The notes under the pieces were generated by a model. That model saw nothing but the letters and a program-made list of their open reading frames with translations, was not told where the DNA came from and did not search any database. Source: Azorinus chamasolen (lineage: Eukaryota; Mollusca; Bivalvia; Cardiida; Solecurtidae). Taken from it: DNA of 64,000 bases. The position numbers were made by a program, and so were the translations under genes. The DNA lies in assembly GCA_963576725.1 (NCBI GenBank), contig OY755242.1:24541869-24605868 (forward strand). Reading direction: 5' to 3'. This document shows, one piece after another, positions 34,435-45,119 of the stretch. The number at the start of each line of letters is the position of its first letter. Positions within the stretch are counted from its first letter, which is position 1.

Positions 34435-34560
34435 ATAATAATAATAATAATAATAAAGACTTTATTTAACGAGAGTACTCATTTGGTTATGACCAATCTT
34501 CCATGAGGCCCTCAAACAGAGAGAAAACATATATACAATTACATATATACAATTTGTAAT
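34435..34560 (-). mobile_element. Non-LTR retrotransposon 3' tail
   Basis: On the minus strand: GAGGGCCTCATGGAAGATTG, then GTACTCTCGTTAAATAAAGTC, and a (TTA)n tail of about 25 bp at 34435-34456. An AATAAA-like signal followed by a short-unit tail is a typical LINE 3' end. It has the same strand as the RT ORF at 36018-37610 and may be its 3' end, separated by later insertions. Confidence 0.55.
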
Positions 34561-34654
34561 GCTTTCATAATAATTTTGCATAGGCACCAACCTTGCACTG
34601 GTGATAAACAGATCTGAGTGTAATCCAATATTTGCTAAGCACAATTTTTACCAC

Positions 34655-34730
34655 ACACAGTGTAGACCCGGATGAGTGAGTTCCTGTAGGATCCCTCTCA
34701 TCAGGATCTGCATTGCTTGCAATGGGAAAG
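34655..34730. repeat. Hairpin of the MITE type
   Basis: AGTGTAGACCCGGATGAG, core GAGTTCCTGTAGGATCCCTC, then CATCAGGATCTGCATTGC. The arms carry the same GACCC...GATGAG / CTCATCAGGRTC signature as families A-C, and the core is degraded. Confidence 0.55.
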
Positions 34731-35094
34731 AGAAATTGAAATTCAAAAATCGTTGGCTCTGGTGCAAAAAGGCTGCATGTGGAATTCATAGGTAAATGCA
34801 ACCCCATTTCACCGAGTTGACGATTTAGATCGATTAGAACTCACGATATCAGTGACAAACTGCACCATGTACATAGACTGTGTCAGCAAAAAATGACATG
34901 GATAAATGACGTCATGAATTTTCAGGACTATTTTAAACTCTGGGAATTCCATTAATTTTATTAATAGTATACCATTGCCAAGGCTTAGTGCTTATGACGC
35001 GAATGTAAACGTCATCCATGACGTGAATAAATTACGTAATCAGATGACGCAAATCAGACGCCGTCAAAAGATGCTTAACAACCATAACTGATTT

Positions 35095-35235
35095 CGCCAT
35101 GAGCAAGTGCCCGGGCCGACCCCGGACGTCCTCGGGCATTCTCGCGGCCGCGAAAATTCCACGAAAACAACCGAGCACGTCCCAAACACCGTCCCCGTAC
35201 ACCCACGGAAGTCGGCGGAAATCCAAAAAGCAATC
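35095..35235. other. GC-rich island in AT-rich intron 4
   Basis: The composition rises sharply (GTGCCCGGGCCGACCCCGGA, CTCGCGGCCGCG). On the plus strand 35098-35250 is open and reads EQVPGPTPDVLGHSRGREN..., and upstream NVNVIHDVNKLRNQMTQIRR is separated by a stop. It may be a captured or retroelement-derived coding fragment. No domain is recognised. Confidence 0.4.
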
Positions 35236-36017
35236 ATGGACGAAATACCTTAAATACCAGATCCATGCGTAGAATGCTGCACAGAATTACAGATACACGG
35301 ATATGTAAGACAAGTAATATCCAAATACAGGTCGAATGTTGCACTAAAACTAGTTTGTTTCTCATCCTCTGTATATACAAGAATTTGGCTAGTAAATATT
35401 CATCGGAGGAGAAGCAATATAAACTTATGCCCCGAACTACTTTGCCGAGTTTACGAATTAAGAGATTTTTTTTATAGAATTTTGCGAAAATAAAAGAGTG
35501 CAAGATTGGTACATTAGCAAAATCATATAGATATACATAAATGAAATCAACACCAAACTCATAGTACGATTGAAGAGATATTATAACGGTATAATAGATC
35601 TGTGTCTTAACATAAAACACTGGCAACAAGACCATTAACAACAGTAGAATACAGCAAACATTGTAGGCCCTGTTAATAGGACCCAGATTGGAGTCCTCCG
35701 GTCAGAGACCACCCGGTTTGCTACAATATGTCATATCTCACACAAAACAGGCAATCTGTTATAAATCACATCAAGGGAGGCTATTTAAAAACCAGAAGAT
35801 GTGCCACAAACAGTAAAGACCCTGACTATAAAGATTTGGCAATCACTTCTCCATAAATCAGGATCCACACCTTTTGCAGAATAAGAACAAAGACAAGCAG
35901 TGAAGAGCCTTCAGAGGAACTTCTAAATAACAGTTAACTTGTGAATAAATGTCAAGAATAGGGGTGAAATTGAAACACATGTCTGTTTTGTGAAATAACT
36001 ATAATACTGAAGATGTA

Positions 36018-37610
36018 TTAATCGTTTAGCTTTGTCGACTGTAAATACAATTTTTTGAATTGAATAACCGAACTGGCATTTTTCACATGATAAGGCAGGC
36101 TGTTCCAAATAGATGATCCGGAATAAATAAACGATTTTCTAAACAATTCAGTTTTAGGTCTAGGTGAGTAGAGTTGAAAGTTAGAAGATGATCTCAGCGT
36201 TCTATCATGGATGTTAGAAGTATGAGTGAACATATTTCTCAGGTAATCTGGAGAAAGGTCATTGAATATTTTATATAATAAAACAGCTTTTTGAAATTTT
36301 ACTCTTTCAGGAAACGTTAACCAGTTAAGTTCATTGAATAGGTCTTTAGATGGGGTGGAAAAATCTTTGTCAAGTATAAGTCGTGCGGCTCTTTTTTGAA
36401 ATCTTATGAGTTTATCCATTTGTGAATTGTTACAGTTTCCCCATATAACACAACAGTAATCAAGATGGGGTAAAATATATATGTTGAAAAATAATTTTCG
36501 TATTGGAATAGAAATGAATGATTTAATTCTAGATAACAAATGTAACAACGAATTGCATTTTTTCAGAACAACGTCGACTTGTTTGTCCCAAGTAAGAGTT
36601 TTGTCAATTACAATTCCTAACAACCTTTCCTCGGAACTATAATTTATTATTTCATTGCTAAGTTCTATACAAGGCAACCAGTTTTGAATGCGTTTAGCAG
36701 TGGGTTTAGATGCAATTATCATCGTTTTGGTTTTTGCTACATTGATAGACATGCGATTTGAAACACACCAGGAGTTAACATTAAATAGATCTTGAGTTAG
36801 AGATTCAACAACTTGATTAACAGATGAACTATGAAAAGAAAGTGTGGTGTCATCAGCAAAGATATCAGGTGTAGAATGAGTGGTTGTAAGTGGTAGATCA
36901 TTTATGAAGATCAAAAATAACAATGGCCCTAGAATTGAGCCTTGAGGAACTCCTGATACAACTGGTTTTTGGTCTGAGCTCACCCCAGATACTTGAGTTT
37001 GTTGGAGTCTATTTTCCAAATAAGAAGAAAACCAAGAATGAGCACCCCGGTCTACTTTATATTGCTTTAACTTTTTTAATAGTATACCATGATCAACCAA
37101 ATCAAACGCTTTCGAAAGATCAAGAAATATTGTACCTACAATTTCATTTTTGTCAATGGCAGCAATCCAGTCGTCTAATAGTTTGATTAGAGCAGTTTGA
37201 CAAGAGTGGTTCTTTCTAAAACCGGACTGCCTAGAGTAAAACAAATTATTAGTTTCAAAATATTCTTTTAAATGAACACTTACATGTCGTTCAAAAATTA
37301 AAGAAATAATTGGTAAAATAGAGATTGGCCTGTAATTTGCTTTATCAGTCTTTTTCCCCTTTTTGTGAATAGCTACGACTTTTGCATTTTTGAATTTTTG
37401 TGGATAAATGCCGGTTTGTAAGCTGTTGTTATAATTTTTTGTAAGCACAGGAGCAATAACGGATGCAGACATCTTAAGAAATCTGGCACTCAGGCCATCA
37501 GAGCCTGTAGCCTTACTAGTATCAAGTAATTTTAATTGCTTTTCAACAAAAGATACACTAACTTTGGGAATGACGACTATTACCATATCATTAGCATGCG
37601 TGCATTGCAA
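36018..37610 (-). CDS. Non-LTR retrotransposon reverse transcriptase, 5'-truncated
   Basis: A 530-codon uninterrupted ORF antisense to the host gene in intron 4. RT landmarks appear in order: NYRPISILPIIS (92-103), QSGFRKNHS (128-136), FLDLSKAFDLVDH with the motif A aspartate (162-174), SGVPQGSILGPLLF (219-232), FADDTTL with the catalytic Asp pair (251-257), and the C-terminal SSIWNSLPYHVKNA. The upstream endonuclease domain is absent, so this is a truncated but otherwise unbroken copy. The first 15 or so residues may be flanking sequence. I assign it to the LINE/non-LTR class (CR1/RTE-like group), not to a named family. Integrity suggests recent insertion. Confidence 0.9.
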   Translation of the reverse strand: MQCTHANDMVIVVIPKVSVSFVEKQLKLLDTSKATGSDGLSARFLKMSASVIAPVLTKNYNNSLQTGIYPQKFKNAKVVAIHKKGKKTDKANYRPISILPIISLIFERHVSVHLKEYFETNNLFYSRQSGFRKNHSCQTALIKLLDDWIAAIDKNEIVGTIFLDLSKAFDLVDHGILLKKLKQYKVDRGAHSWFSSYLENRLQQTQVSGVSSDQKPVVSGVPQGSILGPLLFLIFINDLPLTTTHSTPDIFADDTTLSFHSSSVNQVVESLTQDLFNVNSWCVSNRMSINVAKTKTMIIASKPTAKRIQNWLPCIELSNEIINYSSEERLLGIVIDKTLTWDKQVDVVLKKCNSLLHLLSRIKSFISIPIRKLFFNIYILPHLDYCCVIWGNCNNSQMDKLIRFQKRAARLILDKDFSTPSKDLFNELNWLTFPERVKFQKAVLLYKIFNDLSPDYLRNMFTHTSNIHDRTLRSSSNFQLYSPRPKTELFRKSFIYSGSSIWNSLPYHVKNASSVIQFKKLYLQSTKLND

Positions 37611-37924
37611 TAATTATCATAGTATTACCTTGCATTGCATCACCATAGTGTTTCCATGCCATGCCATGCGTTGCGCATCCCATGTTGTGCAGATCCGAAT
37701 TTTATTTATTTTATATTTAATAATTCTCATATTGTAATTTATAATAGAAAATCAGACACTATTAATTTTTCTCCCTTTAATTTTCAGAGATTGCCTTATG
37801 TAATTGTAACTACAACTTTCTCTAGCGTCTGTTTAACTCATGCTGACTGTTTAACAACTCTTCAACCTACACCAGTAAAGTGCCTAGCTTATATGTGTGT
37901 CATCTGATTCATATCTATTCGTAG

Positions 37925-38067
37925 CATATTTCCATTGGAGCCAGCTGGGGCTATACTTGCATCTGCAGACGACATGGCGAAGTGGATTCTGTTCAACATG
38001 AGACGTGGAAAAATCGAAAATGGTACTCAGTTAATAAAGAAGGAACTCTTAGACGAAGCATTTAAAG
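37925..38067 (+). CDS. Beta-lactamase-like gene, exon 5
   Basis: Acceptor CTATTCGTAG|CA and donor TTTAAAG|GTATATG. Residues 254-301. The segment FPLEPAGAILASADDMAKWI corresponds to the conserved (P)AGGLxSTAxDMAKW block of beta-lactamase-related proteins. NGTQLIKKELLDEAF is the following helix. NGT is a potential N-glycosylation site. Confidence 0.9.
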
Positions 38068-38169
38068 GTATATGTACAATTCATAAGCACATGTGTATGT
38101 GTGAATGTGTATTCAATATTCGCAAAGGGTGTAAACCCGGGTTAATTTTTGACCAGTGTGTTCACTGGC

Positions 38170-39235
38170 GGTCAGTTTGAATTAAGATATAGTGATGCCT
38201 AGGTCACAAATTCACGGATCACATCGCCAGTTCCACTATAGTTTAAATCTCACGGATGACCCCGGACATGCCAATTTCCGTAGTGCGATACGGATGCATA
38301 TAATGGCGTGGCAACGGGCTTTGACGGTCACACATTCACGGATTTGACGCCGGATTAGCTATGGATACGATCCTGCATCATTCGTGGGACTGGTCCGTAG
38401 CTTTCCATTTTTTTGGCCGTAGTCATACTAAAAGTTATCGTATATCCGTGACAAATTTTGAACATGTTTAAAGTTTGACTACGGATCAAACAACCGTAGT
38501 ACATCCTTACTAAACTTAGCTTGACAAATTCGTTATTTGGATGTTGAAATGCGAACTAGTTCGTTATTGTAATGACGAAATGCTATTTCGTTATTGGAAT
38601 GTCGAACTCCGTTTTTGCCCTAGAGTTTTGAATCCATGCTGATTTGAGTCTACCGTGTCTAGCATATTATAACTTATTTTGGAACAGTTCGTTATTCGGA
38701 GGTCGATTATTATTATTATATCACATTTATATAACACTCTTTTCATACAGGATATGTGCGTTTAAAAGCGCGAACTGCGAACCAGATCGTTGTTCGAATA
38801 ACAAACTGCGCTGTAATTTATATAAAGGATTTGTATCAACTATCATTGGGGTCTACAGTGTTCAGAATATCAATCCTTATTAACTTTTTTGACCATTACA
38901 ATAATTCGTAAGTTGAACTGCGAATCAGTTCTTTATTCGAATAACGAACTGCGAAATGGCCCCGGATTTTATATATAAGATTTGATTCAACCATGACTTC
39001 GGTCGACAGTGTCTAGAATATATCGGGATGTTGAACTACGAACTATTTCGTTGTTCGAATGACAATCTGCAAAATGGCCCAATTTTCCACGATGAACCGG
39101 TTCTACAATATATACAATATACATGTAATTACTGTTAAGTGTAGCTTTTAATGACAGTTTCCATATTCGCAGGTCCACTTGCGAACTATTTCTTTATTCG
39201 CGTGCGAATAGCGAACTGCGAACTGCAAACTGATA
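38170..39235. repeat. Degenerate array with TTCGTTATTCGAATAACGAA-type palindromes
   Basis: About four diverged units between 38520 and 39235 carry GCGAACTAGTTCGTTATT, CGAATAACGAACTGCG, ATGGCCC and TTCAACCATGACTTCGGTCG / GTCTAGAATAT. The sequence before it (38170-38460) repeats CACGGATC/CGGAT motifs more loosely. Confidence 0.6.
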
Positions 39236-39745
39236 GCCAACTTAACGTTGCTGGGAATTTACTGGATTGTGTCTGATTTATTAGCCTTCTTTCATATCTC
39301 GTATAAAAAGTTATAAACCATTTCTCTAATATATTCGATTCCAGTACTTTATTCATAACATTTATTAAACATTTCCCTAAAAAGCATTTATGTCTAAGAT
39401 TGACTACTGCACGAATATTTATAATTTATTTTGATTACGTAATTGTAAAGGATTTTCCCTGATTAAATACCTCTGATATGGGTAAATTCTGCTTGCAAAA
39501 CCATGGAAAGGCGTTACGATAAGGGGGAAGGGTTCAAAGAGTAAAATACGAGTTTTAACAAACCTCGTTTTATTAAAGTTACCAACAATAACAAAACAGA
39601 GTCCGTGATAAATAATCACCAGATGAGATTCTATTTAAGATTGAACATGCAAAACGCAACAGAAACACAGGCAGCAGCGATAGTAAATTGGCTTAATGGT
39701 GCATATGCAGGTGGATTCTGCCGAAGTACAGAAAAAACTGTTCAA

Positions 39746-40006
39746 TTAACTATTTTTCAACCATTTCCATGTTCTACATTTATTCCAAATTTCTTTACCT
39801 ACTGAATATTCATGGACAACGTAATTATAATGAAATATGGAAGGTGCAATATTGTTGATATTTTAGATAGCAAAGAAACAGATCTATCAACTTCTATTAG
39901 CAAACAGAGCAGACGCTGATCAGACGGTTCCTCTAGAAGCCGTCCGATCTGGGTCTACTCTGTTTGCAAGTGCGTGAAAACACGTTTATATGAGGGAAAG
40001 GGTTAA
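39746..40006 (+). mobile_element. Family C hairpin MITE, subfamily C2
   Basis: TTAACTATTTTTCAACC to GGGAAAGGGTTAA. Its middle matches 9871-10104 (TATAATGAAATATGGAAGGT, AACAGATCTATCAA). The core is GACGGTTCCTCTAGAAGCCG. Confidence 0.75.
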
Positions 40007-40406
40007 ATCCCCATTCCGCGCACATTTGAAAACAACAGCCGATTTAATCGATGTCTTCTCAGGGCCAGGTGTGTCAGTAGGTCTCTCAAAAGCTATATCG
40101 AATCGGACATATTATATATAAGTCGGCCGTATTTCTCAAACTCGCCTTATATGTATTTCTTTAAGTTCAACAGGGTTCATTATGGCTTTCCATCTATATC
40201 ATTAAATTCGATAACGCTACCTTTGAACAGAATGAGCCAAACCACTAATGCTATATTAATTTTTTTATATGTATAACACACTGGATTTTTTATCCCGTTT
40301 CACCAGATGCTTAATTAGCGAACATGAGCCCAAACATATACATCATGTACACATATTACAATTTTGAGTCATCGATTCAGAGACGGGTTTATGTGATTAA
40401 AAGAAA

Positions 40407-40557
40407 TACAGTAACATCCACTTAACCCCGGAGGTCTGGTAGAGAAGAAACTTAGATACTTTTAGACATGACTTAAACCCTGCATTTAGCTGCCACCTGT
40501 TTCTAAGATCGACATGTATACTAAATTGAACGACCAATTTAGAGAGATGTTACTGTA
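40407..40557. mobile_element. Family E MITE with perfect TACAGTAACATC ends
   Basis: TACAGTAACATC at the left is the exact complement of GATGTTACTGTA at the right. Inside are CTTAGATACTTTTAGACATG and GCATTTAGCTGCCACCTG. The GCTCC core has been lost. The TA at each end suits a Tc1/mariner-type target site. Confidence 0.75.
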
Positions 40558-41076
40558 CATAACTGTACCTCGTGTATACTTGCATTGGGAACGATATGAT
40601 TTAGTGCTACTATTTTAACCCTTAAATGCGAGAATGTTAGGGCTTTGTATCTAAGATCTTTGTATCGAAGACCTTTGTAAACAGTCCAAACCCAGATGAA
40701 AGGAATCCCTAGGGAGCCCTTTGATCAGGATATAATACTGTTTGTCATAAAATTCATAAATTTGATACACTCTTGTGTTTGATTAATATTCTGAAAGGCA
40801 GGAGGCAAATTATTTTATTAATGCGTAGAATAAGAATTAATGACTGATATGTACGTGATACCTTCCGAATAGCGACCATTGAGTGAATAAACACGCGTCT
40901 TTAAATGCAGGTGGTTGCTTTTTGCAGGAATAAACTAATCAGGTAGATTCCAATGGGGGACTTCCGCATACTATTAGCCATGCAGTAAGTTTCTTATAAT
41001 ATCCAGAGTTAGGGTGACTCGTCTTTAGTGGTCGCTTTAAACAGGTGTTACTAAATATGTTTTGTTCATGTTTCAG

Positions 41077-41181
41077 CTACGACGCAGAGGCCTGGCAGAC
41101 GTGATATAAGTAAACCCGAATTCCCTGCATCATACATAGTAAACGCTTGCGGCTATGGCTGGATGACTGCAAGTTACAGAG
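41077..41181 (+). CDS. Beta-lactamase-like gene, exon 6
   Basis: Acceptor CATGTTTCAG|CT and donor TACAGAG|GTAAAA. Residues 302-336: a basic linker (RPGRRDISKPEF), then ASYIVNACGYGWMTASYRG. The YGxGWxTxSYRG signature precedes the HSG motif in this family. Confidence 0.9.
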
Positions 41182-41204
41182 GTAAAAGTGTGTACGTGAG
41201 TGAG

Positions 41205-41233
41205 TGATTAATTGAATGAGTGAATGAATGAGT

Positions 41234-41265
<32 letters not shown>

Positions 41266-41300
41266 TGACAGAGAGAGAGAATGTGTGTGTGTGTGTGTGC
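41205..41300. repeat. GA and GT microsatellites
   Basis: GAGTGAGTGAATGA, then a long GAGAGA run, then TGTGTGTGTG up to about 41300. It sits 25 bp after the exon 6 donor. Confidence 0.95.
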
Positions 41301-41499
41301 TAGCGATTGGCAAACTATATTTAAATGAGTCGTAATCAAGAGTACAAATAGCGACTTGTCGAACGTGCATACACTAGTTTCGCGGAATGTCTGCTAAACT
41401 AGAATTTTAAACAATATTCGTCGGGTGATTTTCCTGAAACATCGTTATCGATACCGCTGTTAACATATTCCCTCTTACTGACGCGTGTTGGTGCCTCTG

Positions 41500-41750
41500 T
41501 TAACCCGTCTCTTGCTATTCACGTCAATATACCTACCTGTAAATAGTGAAGACCCAGATGAGACAGCTCCTGCAGGAGCTGTCTCATCAGGGTCTGCACT
41601 ATTTACAAGTTGGTTGTGCAACCAATTCACTCCATAGCAATGATTGCACAGCGATATACTTGTACACAGTGAAGAGATATGTAATTATACAACAAGACAT
41701 GGCTAAAGAATGACGAAAGGTGTTTTAAAATTCAGCAAGAGAAGGGTTAT
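41500..41750 (+). mobile_element. Family A MITE, copy 6
   Basis: TTAACCCGTCTCTTGC to GCAAGAGAAGGGTTAT. The hairpin is perfect at the core (GACAGCTCCTGCAGGAGCTG). Both termini carry the AGAG variant (CTCTTGCT/AGCAAGAGAAGGG) instead of CGCTTGC. Confidence 0.85.
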
Positions 41751-41752
41751 AG

Positions 41753-41833
41753 TTATTTTTGAAACCATCGTGATAAAATATAGCATGTGCTCCAATGGAA
41801 CAAATGCTCTATTTATCACATTGGTTTCAAAAC
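41753..41833. mobile_element. Family G hairpin
   Basis: TTGAAACCATCGTGATAAA and TTATCACATTGGTTTCAAAA form the arms around TGTGCTCCAATGGAACAAATGC. It is directly beside family A copy 6 and related to 17619-17852. Confidence 0.65.
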
Positions 41834-42191
41834 TAGATATTTCTATTTAATCTTATTAGTAACTACTCCTGGTCAGTACATTCATTCAAAGAGGCTGGTT
41901 CTACGAGGGAATAGTTGTGTTACCATAGTTACGAACATTATTTTCATTTCGTTGGCGCTGTACTTTTTACATGGCCTATATAGTGCGATTCTACCTTAAA
42001 AACTAGCATACTGACGCACTTATGTTATTATCACCTTCTAGAATTTAATATACATGTATCATTGATTTTATAGGCTACCGTGTACATCTTAGTTCATATG
42101 ACCTATTAAGAGTCGCCGAGCCTGTAGACATTGACGCACTCGACCTGCACTTCTAACATTTGTAAACTAATAATTTTATTGTTCTTTATAG

Positions 42192-42275
42192 GCTTCAAGC
42201 ATTACTGGCATTCCGGAGGCCTTTTCTACTACATCACATATTTGTGGATATTTTCTGACAAAGGAACAAATGTAG
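42192..42275 (+). CDS. Beta-lactamase-like gene, exon 7 (HSG motif)
   Basis: Acceptor TTTATAG|GC and donor AATGTAG|GTCAGT. Residues 337-364. FKHYWHSGGLFYYITYLWIF carries His343-Ser-Gly345, the third active-site motif (K/H-T/S-G) on the beta-3 strand lining the catalytic cleft. SDKGTNVG leads into exon 8. With exons 2 and 4 the catalytic set is complete. Confidence 0.92.
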   Translation, partial: ASSITGIPEAFSTTSHICGYFLTKEQM

Positions 42276-42455
42276 GTCAGTATGACACGTTTTTTTTTAC
42301 CCAAACGTTAATATGTGCCGTGCATAAGGTTCACTGTTCAAACACTTTAGTTCATGTCTTACTTAGTGCCATTTTACCTTTAACTCAGAGTGGGGTTAGA
42401 CCTTTATGAAAGGTGTGCACATCACTAATGGAAATGTACTCAGTAACATTACATT

Positions 42456-42705
42456 TTAACCCTTCGCTTGCTATTCACGTCAATATACCTATCTGTAAAT
42501 AGTGAAGACCCAGATGAGACAGCTCCTGCAGGAGCTGTCTCATCAGGGTCTGCACTATTTACAAGTTGACTGTGCAACCGGCACACTCCTAAGCAGTGAT
42601 TGCACAGCGAAATACTTGTACACAGTGAAGATATATGTAATTATACAACAGGGCATGGGTAAAGAAGGAGAAATGTATTTTAAAATTCAGCAAGAGCAGG
42701 GTTAA
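42456..42705 (+). mobile_element. Family A MITE, copy 7
   Basis: TTAACCCTTCGCTTGC to GCAAGAGCAGGGTTAA. Perfect core hairpin. It lies in intron 7. Confidence 0.85.
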
Positions 42706-43233
42706 CCTTTGTCTTCGTTATAACTATGGCTGCATAATCAAACGTACCACAATCCCTCTATAGAGCGACAACTGAAAAGAGGTTCAACAGGAGTGAACTT
42801 TCTACCGCTTTGCAAGTCGCATTTGTCAATATAGAGACAGTTTCAGAGGGTCATGGGTTGAACGCTGAGGGAACTGTTTCTTCTTTCGTGGCGTATATTT
42901 TTAAAAGGACTGAACAATGTCATGCTAGCATTATCAGAGCGTAATCGTCTTGACGTTGACGTTAATGTTTCGTTTGGTCGGTATCCAGTTAGTGACATTC
43001 CTGTAGTAATAATTACTTACTGAGTATGAAATCTAGAAAATCAAAACTTTACAATCTAAACCGAAATACCTTCAAGTATATTCCGTAAAGACATATACTA
43101 TTTTTGGAGGTTAAATAATATAATCATACATGTAACACTTTTGGAGATGTGCTCTTCTCTGATGGATATGTTTCTAACAACCTGTCCTACTGATTTATAT
43201 GAATGATTGACAAAATAATGAAACAGTTCAGTT

Positions 43234-43359
43234 TTAACTCTTTCTGAATCAATCAAGCTTTTGAGAACTATTTACCATGTGTCCATCTACTTTTATCCAA
43301 ATGAGTCACGTCACATCTGGATCCAAGCTGTTTGCAAATGGGACTCATAACGCTGTTAA
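43234..43359. mobile_element. Family B remnant
   Basis: TTAACTCTTTCTGAATC, ATGAGTCACGTCACATCTGG, TCCAAGCTGTTTGCAAATGG. One arm of the hairpin is left. It is followed at once by the larger TTAA element. Confidence 0.45.
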
Positions 43360-44480
43360 AGCCCCCGTCACACTTTGACCACGTCCATGAAGACCGCGTT
43401 GCGTCCTGAAAATGTCGTAGGACGTAGCGAGGACGGGGTAAAAATTGTAAAAATACATTTCTCAAGTTCCTGCTACGCTCATACCATGTTTGCGCTAGGT
43501 TCTTACTGCGTCCAACACGTTCCCACTATGTTCTTACTACGCGTGTATTCAGACGGGTACCACGTCCAACACGTTCTTGCTATGCTTTAACTACGCTCGT
43601 ACTAGGTCCCTACTACGACCGCTAAGATAGCACTGCGTTCTTACCACGCGCTCATCACGTTCTCACCGCGTTCTATGTCAGCATATAAAATTCTGCGATT
43701 CGGCTCGATCTGATCATTCATTCTGCGACTTTCTTCTGAGCAAAGGTAAAGTATTTTATATCAGAAAATATGCCGAGAAGGAAGGGGGCTGCAAAGCAGC
43801 TACGAAAGCAAAACAGAGAACTCCATCACCAGCGAGTGATGGGTTGGAGGTTGTTCCTGAACCAGAACCTATCCAGCCAATACAGCAACATGCTGGAGAA
43901 GTTCTTGGTTGTTCATTCTATATTGTAATGGAAGTGAAAGGGAAATGAATCAGTTTTTATACTCGACCACCAGAACGTGGCATGGTCGTGGCTAGAGCCT
44001 GCTGCAAACGTACCTTAGACGTGATAAGCACCGGTAGAACGTACTAACAACCTAATGCGATCTTTTGAAACGTAGTAGGGACGTACCATTGTCGCAACAC
44101 TAGCGTGGAAGGGTCGTAGTGAGAACCAGATGGACGTAGCAAGAACGTAGTGACAACCTAGAGACAACGTGATGCGAACGTCACACACCCGTCCACGTCT
44201 GCACTACGCGTGTATTGCGTCAATGAGGTTCTTACTAGGTTTTAGCTACGTCAATACTACGACATTACCAAGTTCTTACCACGTCCTGATTTGACCACGT
44301 CCCCGCCACGTAAGTTTTGAACATGTTCAAAGTTCACCCACGTCCTTCACGGCCATGAAGACCATACCACGCGCAAAGCCGTGTCTACTGCGTCCTCGCT
44401 ACGTTGTACACGTTCGCACTGCGTCCTGGTATATTTTTGAGGACGTAGTGGGAACGTGGCCTAGTGTGACGGGGTATTAA
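43356..44480. mobile_element. 1.1-kb TTAA-flanked DNA transposon derivative with inverted ends
   Basis: Left end TTAAAGCCCCCGTCACACTT and right end AGTGTGACGGGGTATTAA. Subterminal regions are rich in ACGTAGNNAGGACG/CGTTCTTACTACG repeats in inverted arrangement. The middle (43771-43948) holds a short ORF starting MPRRKGAAKQLRK, preceded by GCAAAGGTAAAG; another frame reads AKQRTPSPASDGLEVVPEPEP. It is probably a non-autonomous element with a remnant or captured 5' coding piece. Kolobok-like or piggyBac-like by TTAA only. Confidence 0.7.
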
Positions 44481-44739
44481 CAACAAATTGGTAACGCCAT
44501 TTGACAGTCACAAATTCACAAGAAATATAATGAAGTATCGTATATATTCAGTGTAATAATATTCTAAATCTAATGCATACGTTTTTATGTTCGCCCAATC
44601 ATTTCACAAAGGGGAAATCACCATGTCAGGTAAATGTAATGAAATTGGAATGGGCAAATTCCCTGAATATGTGTATTCCGTACATGAACTAAAATTACAG
44701 ATCTCCTTCAAGTAGTTCAAAATTTCTCTAGTAGATATG

Positions 44740-44822
44740 AATTAAGATACCTTTAGGGAGTTGACTCCTTAATGCAGGTCAATACAGAAGCTTTCCGCAT
44801 TTCTGCATGAGGTTTGTCATAC
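44740..44822. repeat. Family E module fragment
   Basis: AAGATACCTTTAGGGAGTTG, CTTAATGCAGGTCAATACAG and AAGCTTTCCGCATTTCTGCA. Outer ends are not visible. Confidence 0.45.
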
Positions 44823-45012
44823 ATTACCCATTTCGCTGCCAATGCCGGATCTGTGATTACCTATGCAAACAGTTTGGATCCAGATGAGAAGCCGAGTAAC
44901 TCGGCGTCTCATCAGGATCCAAACTGTTTGTTGCTATGTTTTTGAAAGAAAAATGAAGAAAATCAAAAGAATGAAAATTTGTAGCAGATGAGTATGGCAG
45001 CGAAAGGGTTAA
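44823..45012 (-). mobile_element. Family B MITE, copy 3
   Basis: ATTACCCATTTCGCTGCCAA at the left (TTAA mutated) and GGCAGCGAAAGGGTTAA at the right. The perfect hairpin is AACAGTTTGGATCC, AGATGAGAAGCCGAGTAAC, TCGGCGTCTCATCAGG, ATCCAAACTGTTTG. Confidence 0.8.
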
Positions 45013-45119
45013 GCTACAGCTTAATTATATGAAACCTATGATCGATAAATGATTGGTTGAGACATGTTTTATTATACAAGTTTAATTCCTATTTTACAAC
45101 ATGTGTGTTCATATTCCAG

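Noticed and set aside
35234..35641. 135-codon minus-strand hydrophobic ORF
   Set aside because: AT-rich chance frame. No domain, no start context, and no conserved counterpart in the window.
34380..37600. Target-site duplication around the RT element (ATTACCAKATCA on both sides)
   Set aside because: The 12-bp similarity does not abut the element ends, and both flanks are locally rich in ATTACC, so chance is likely.
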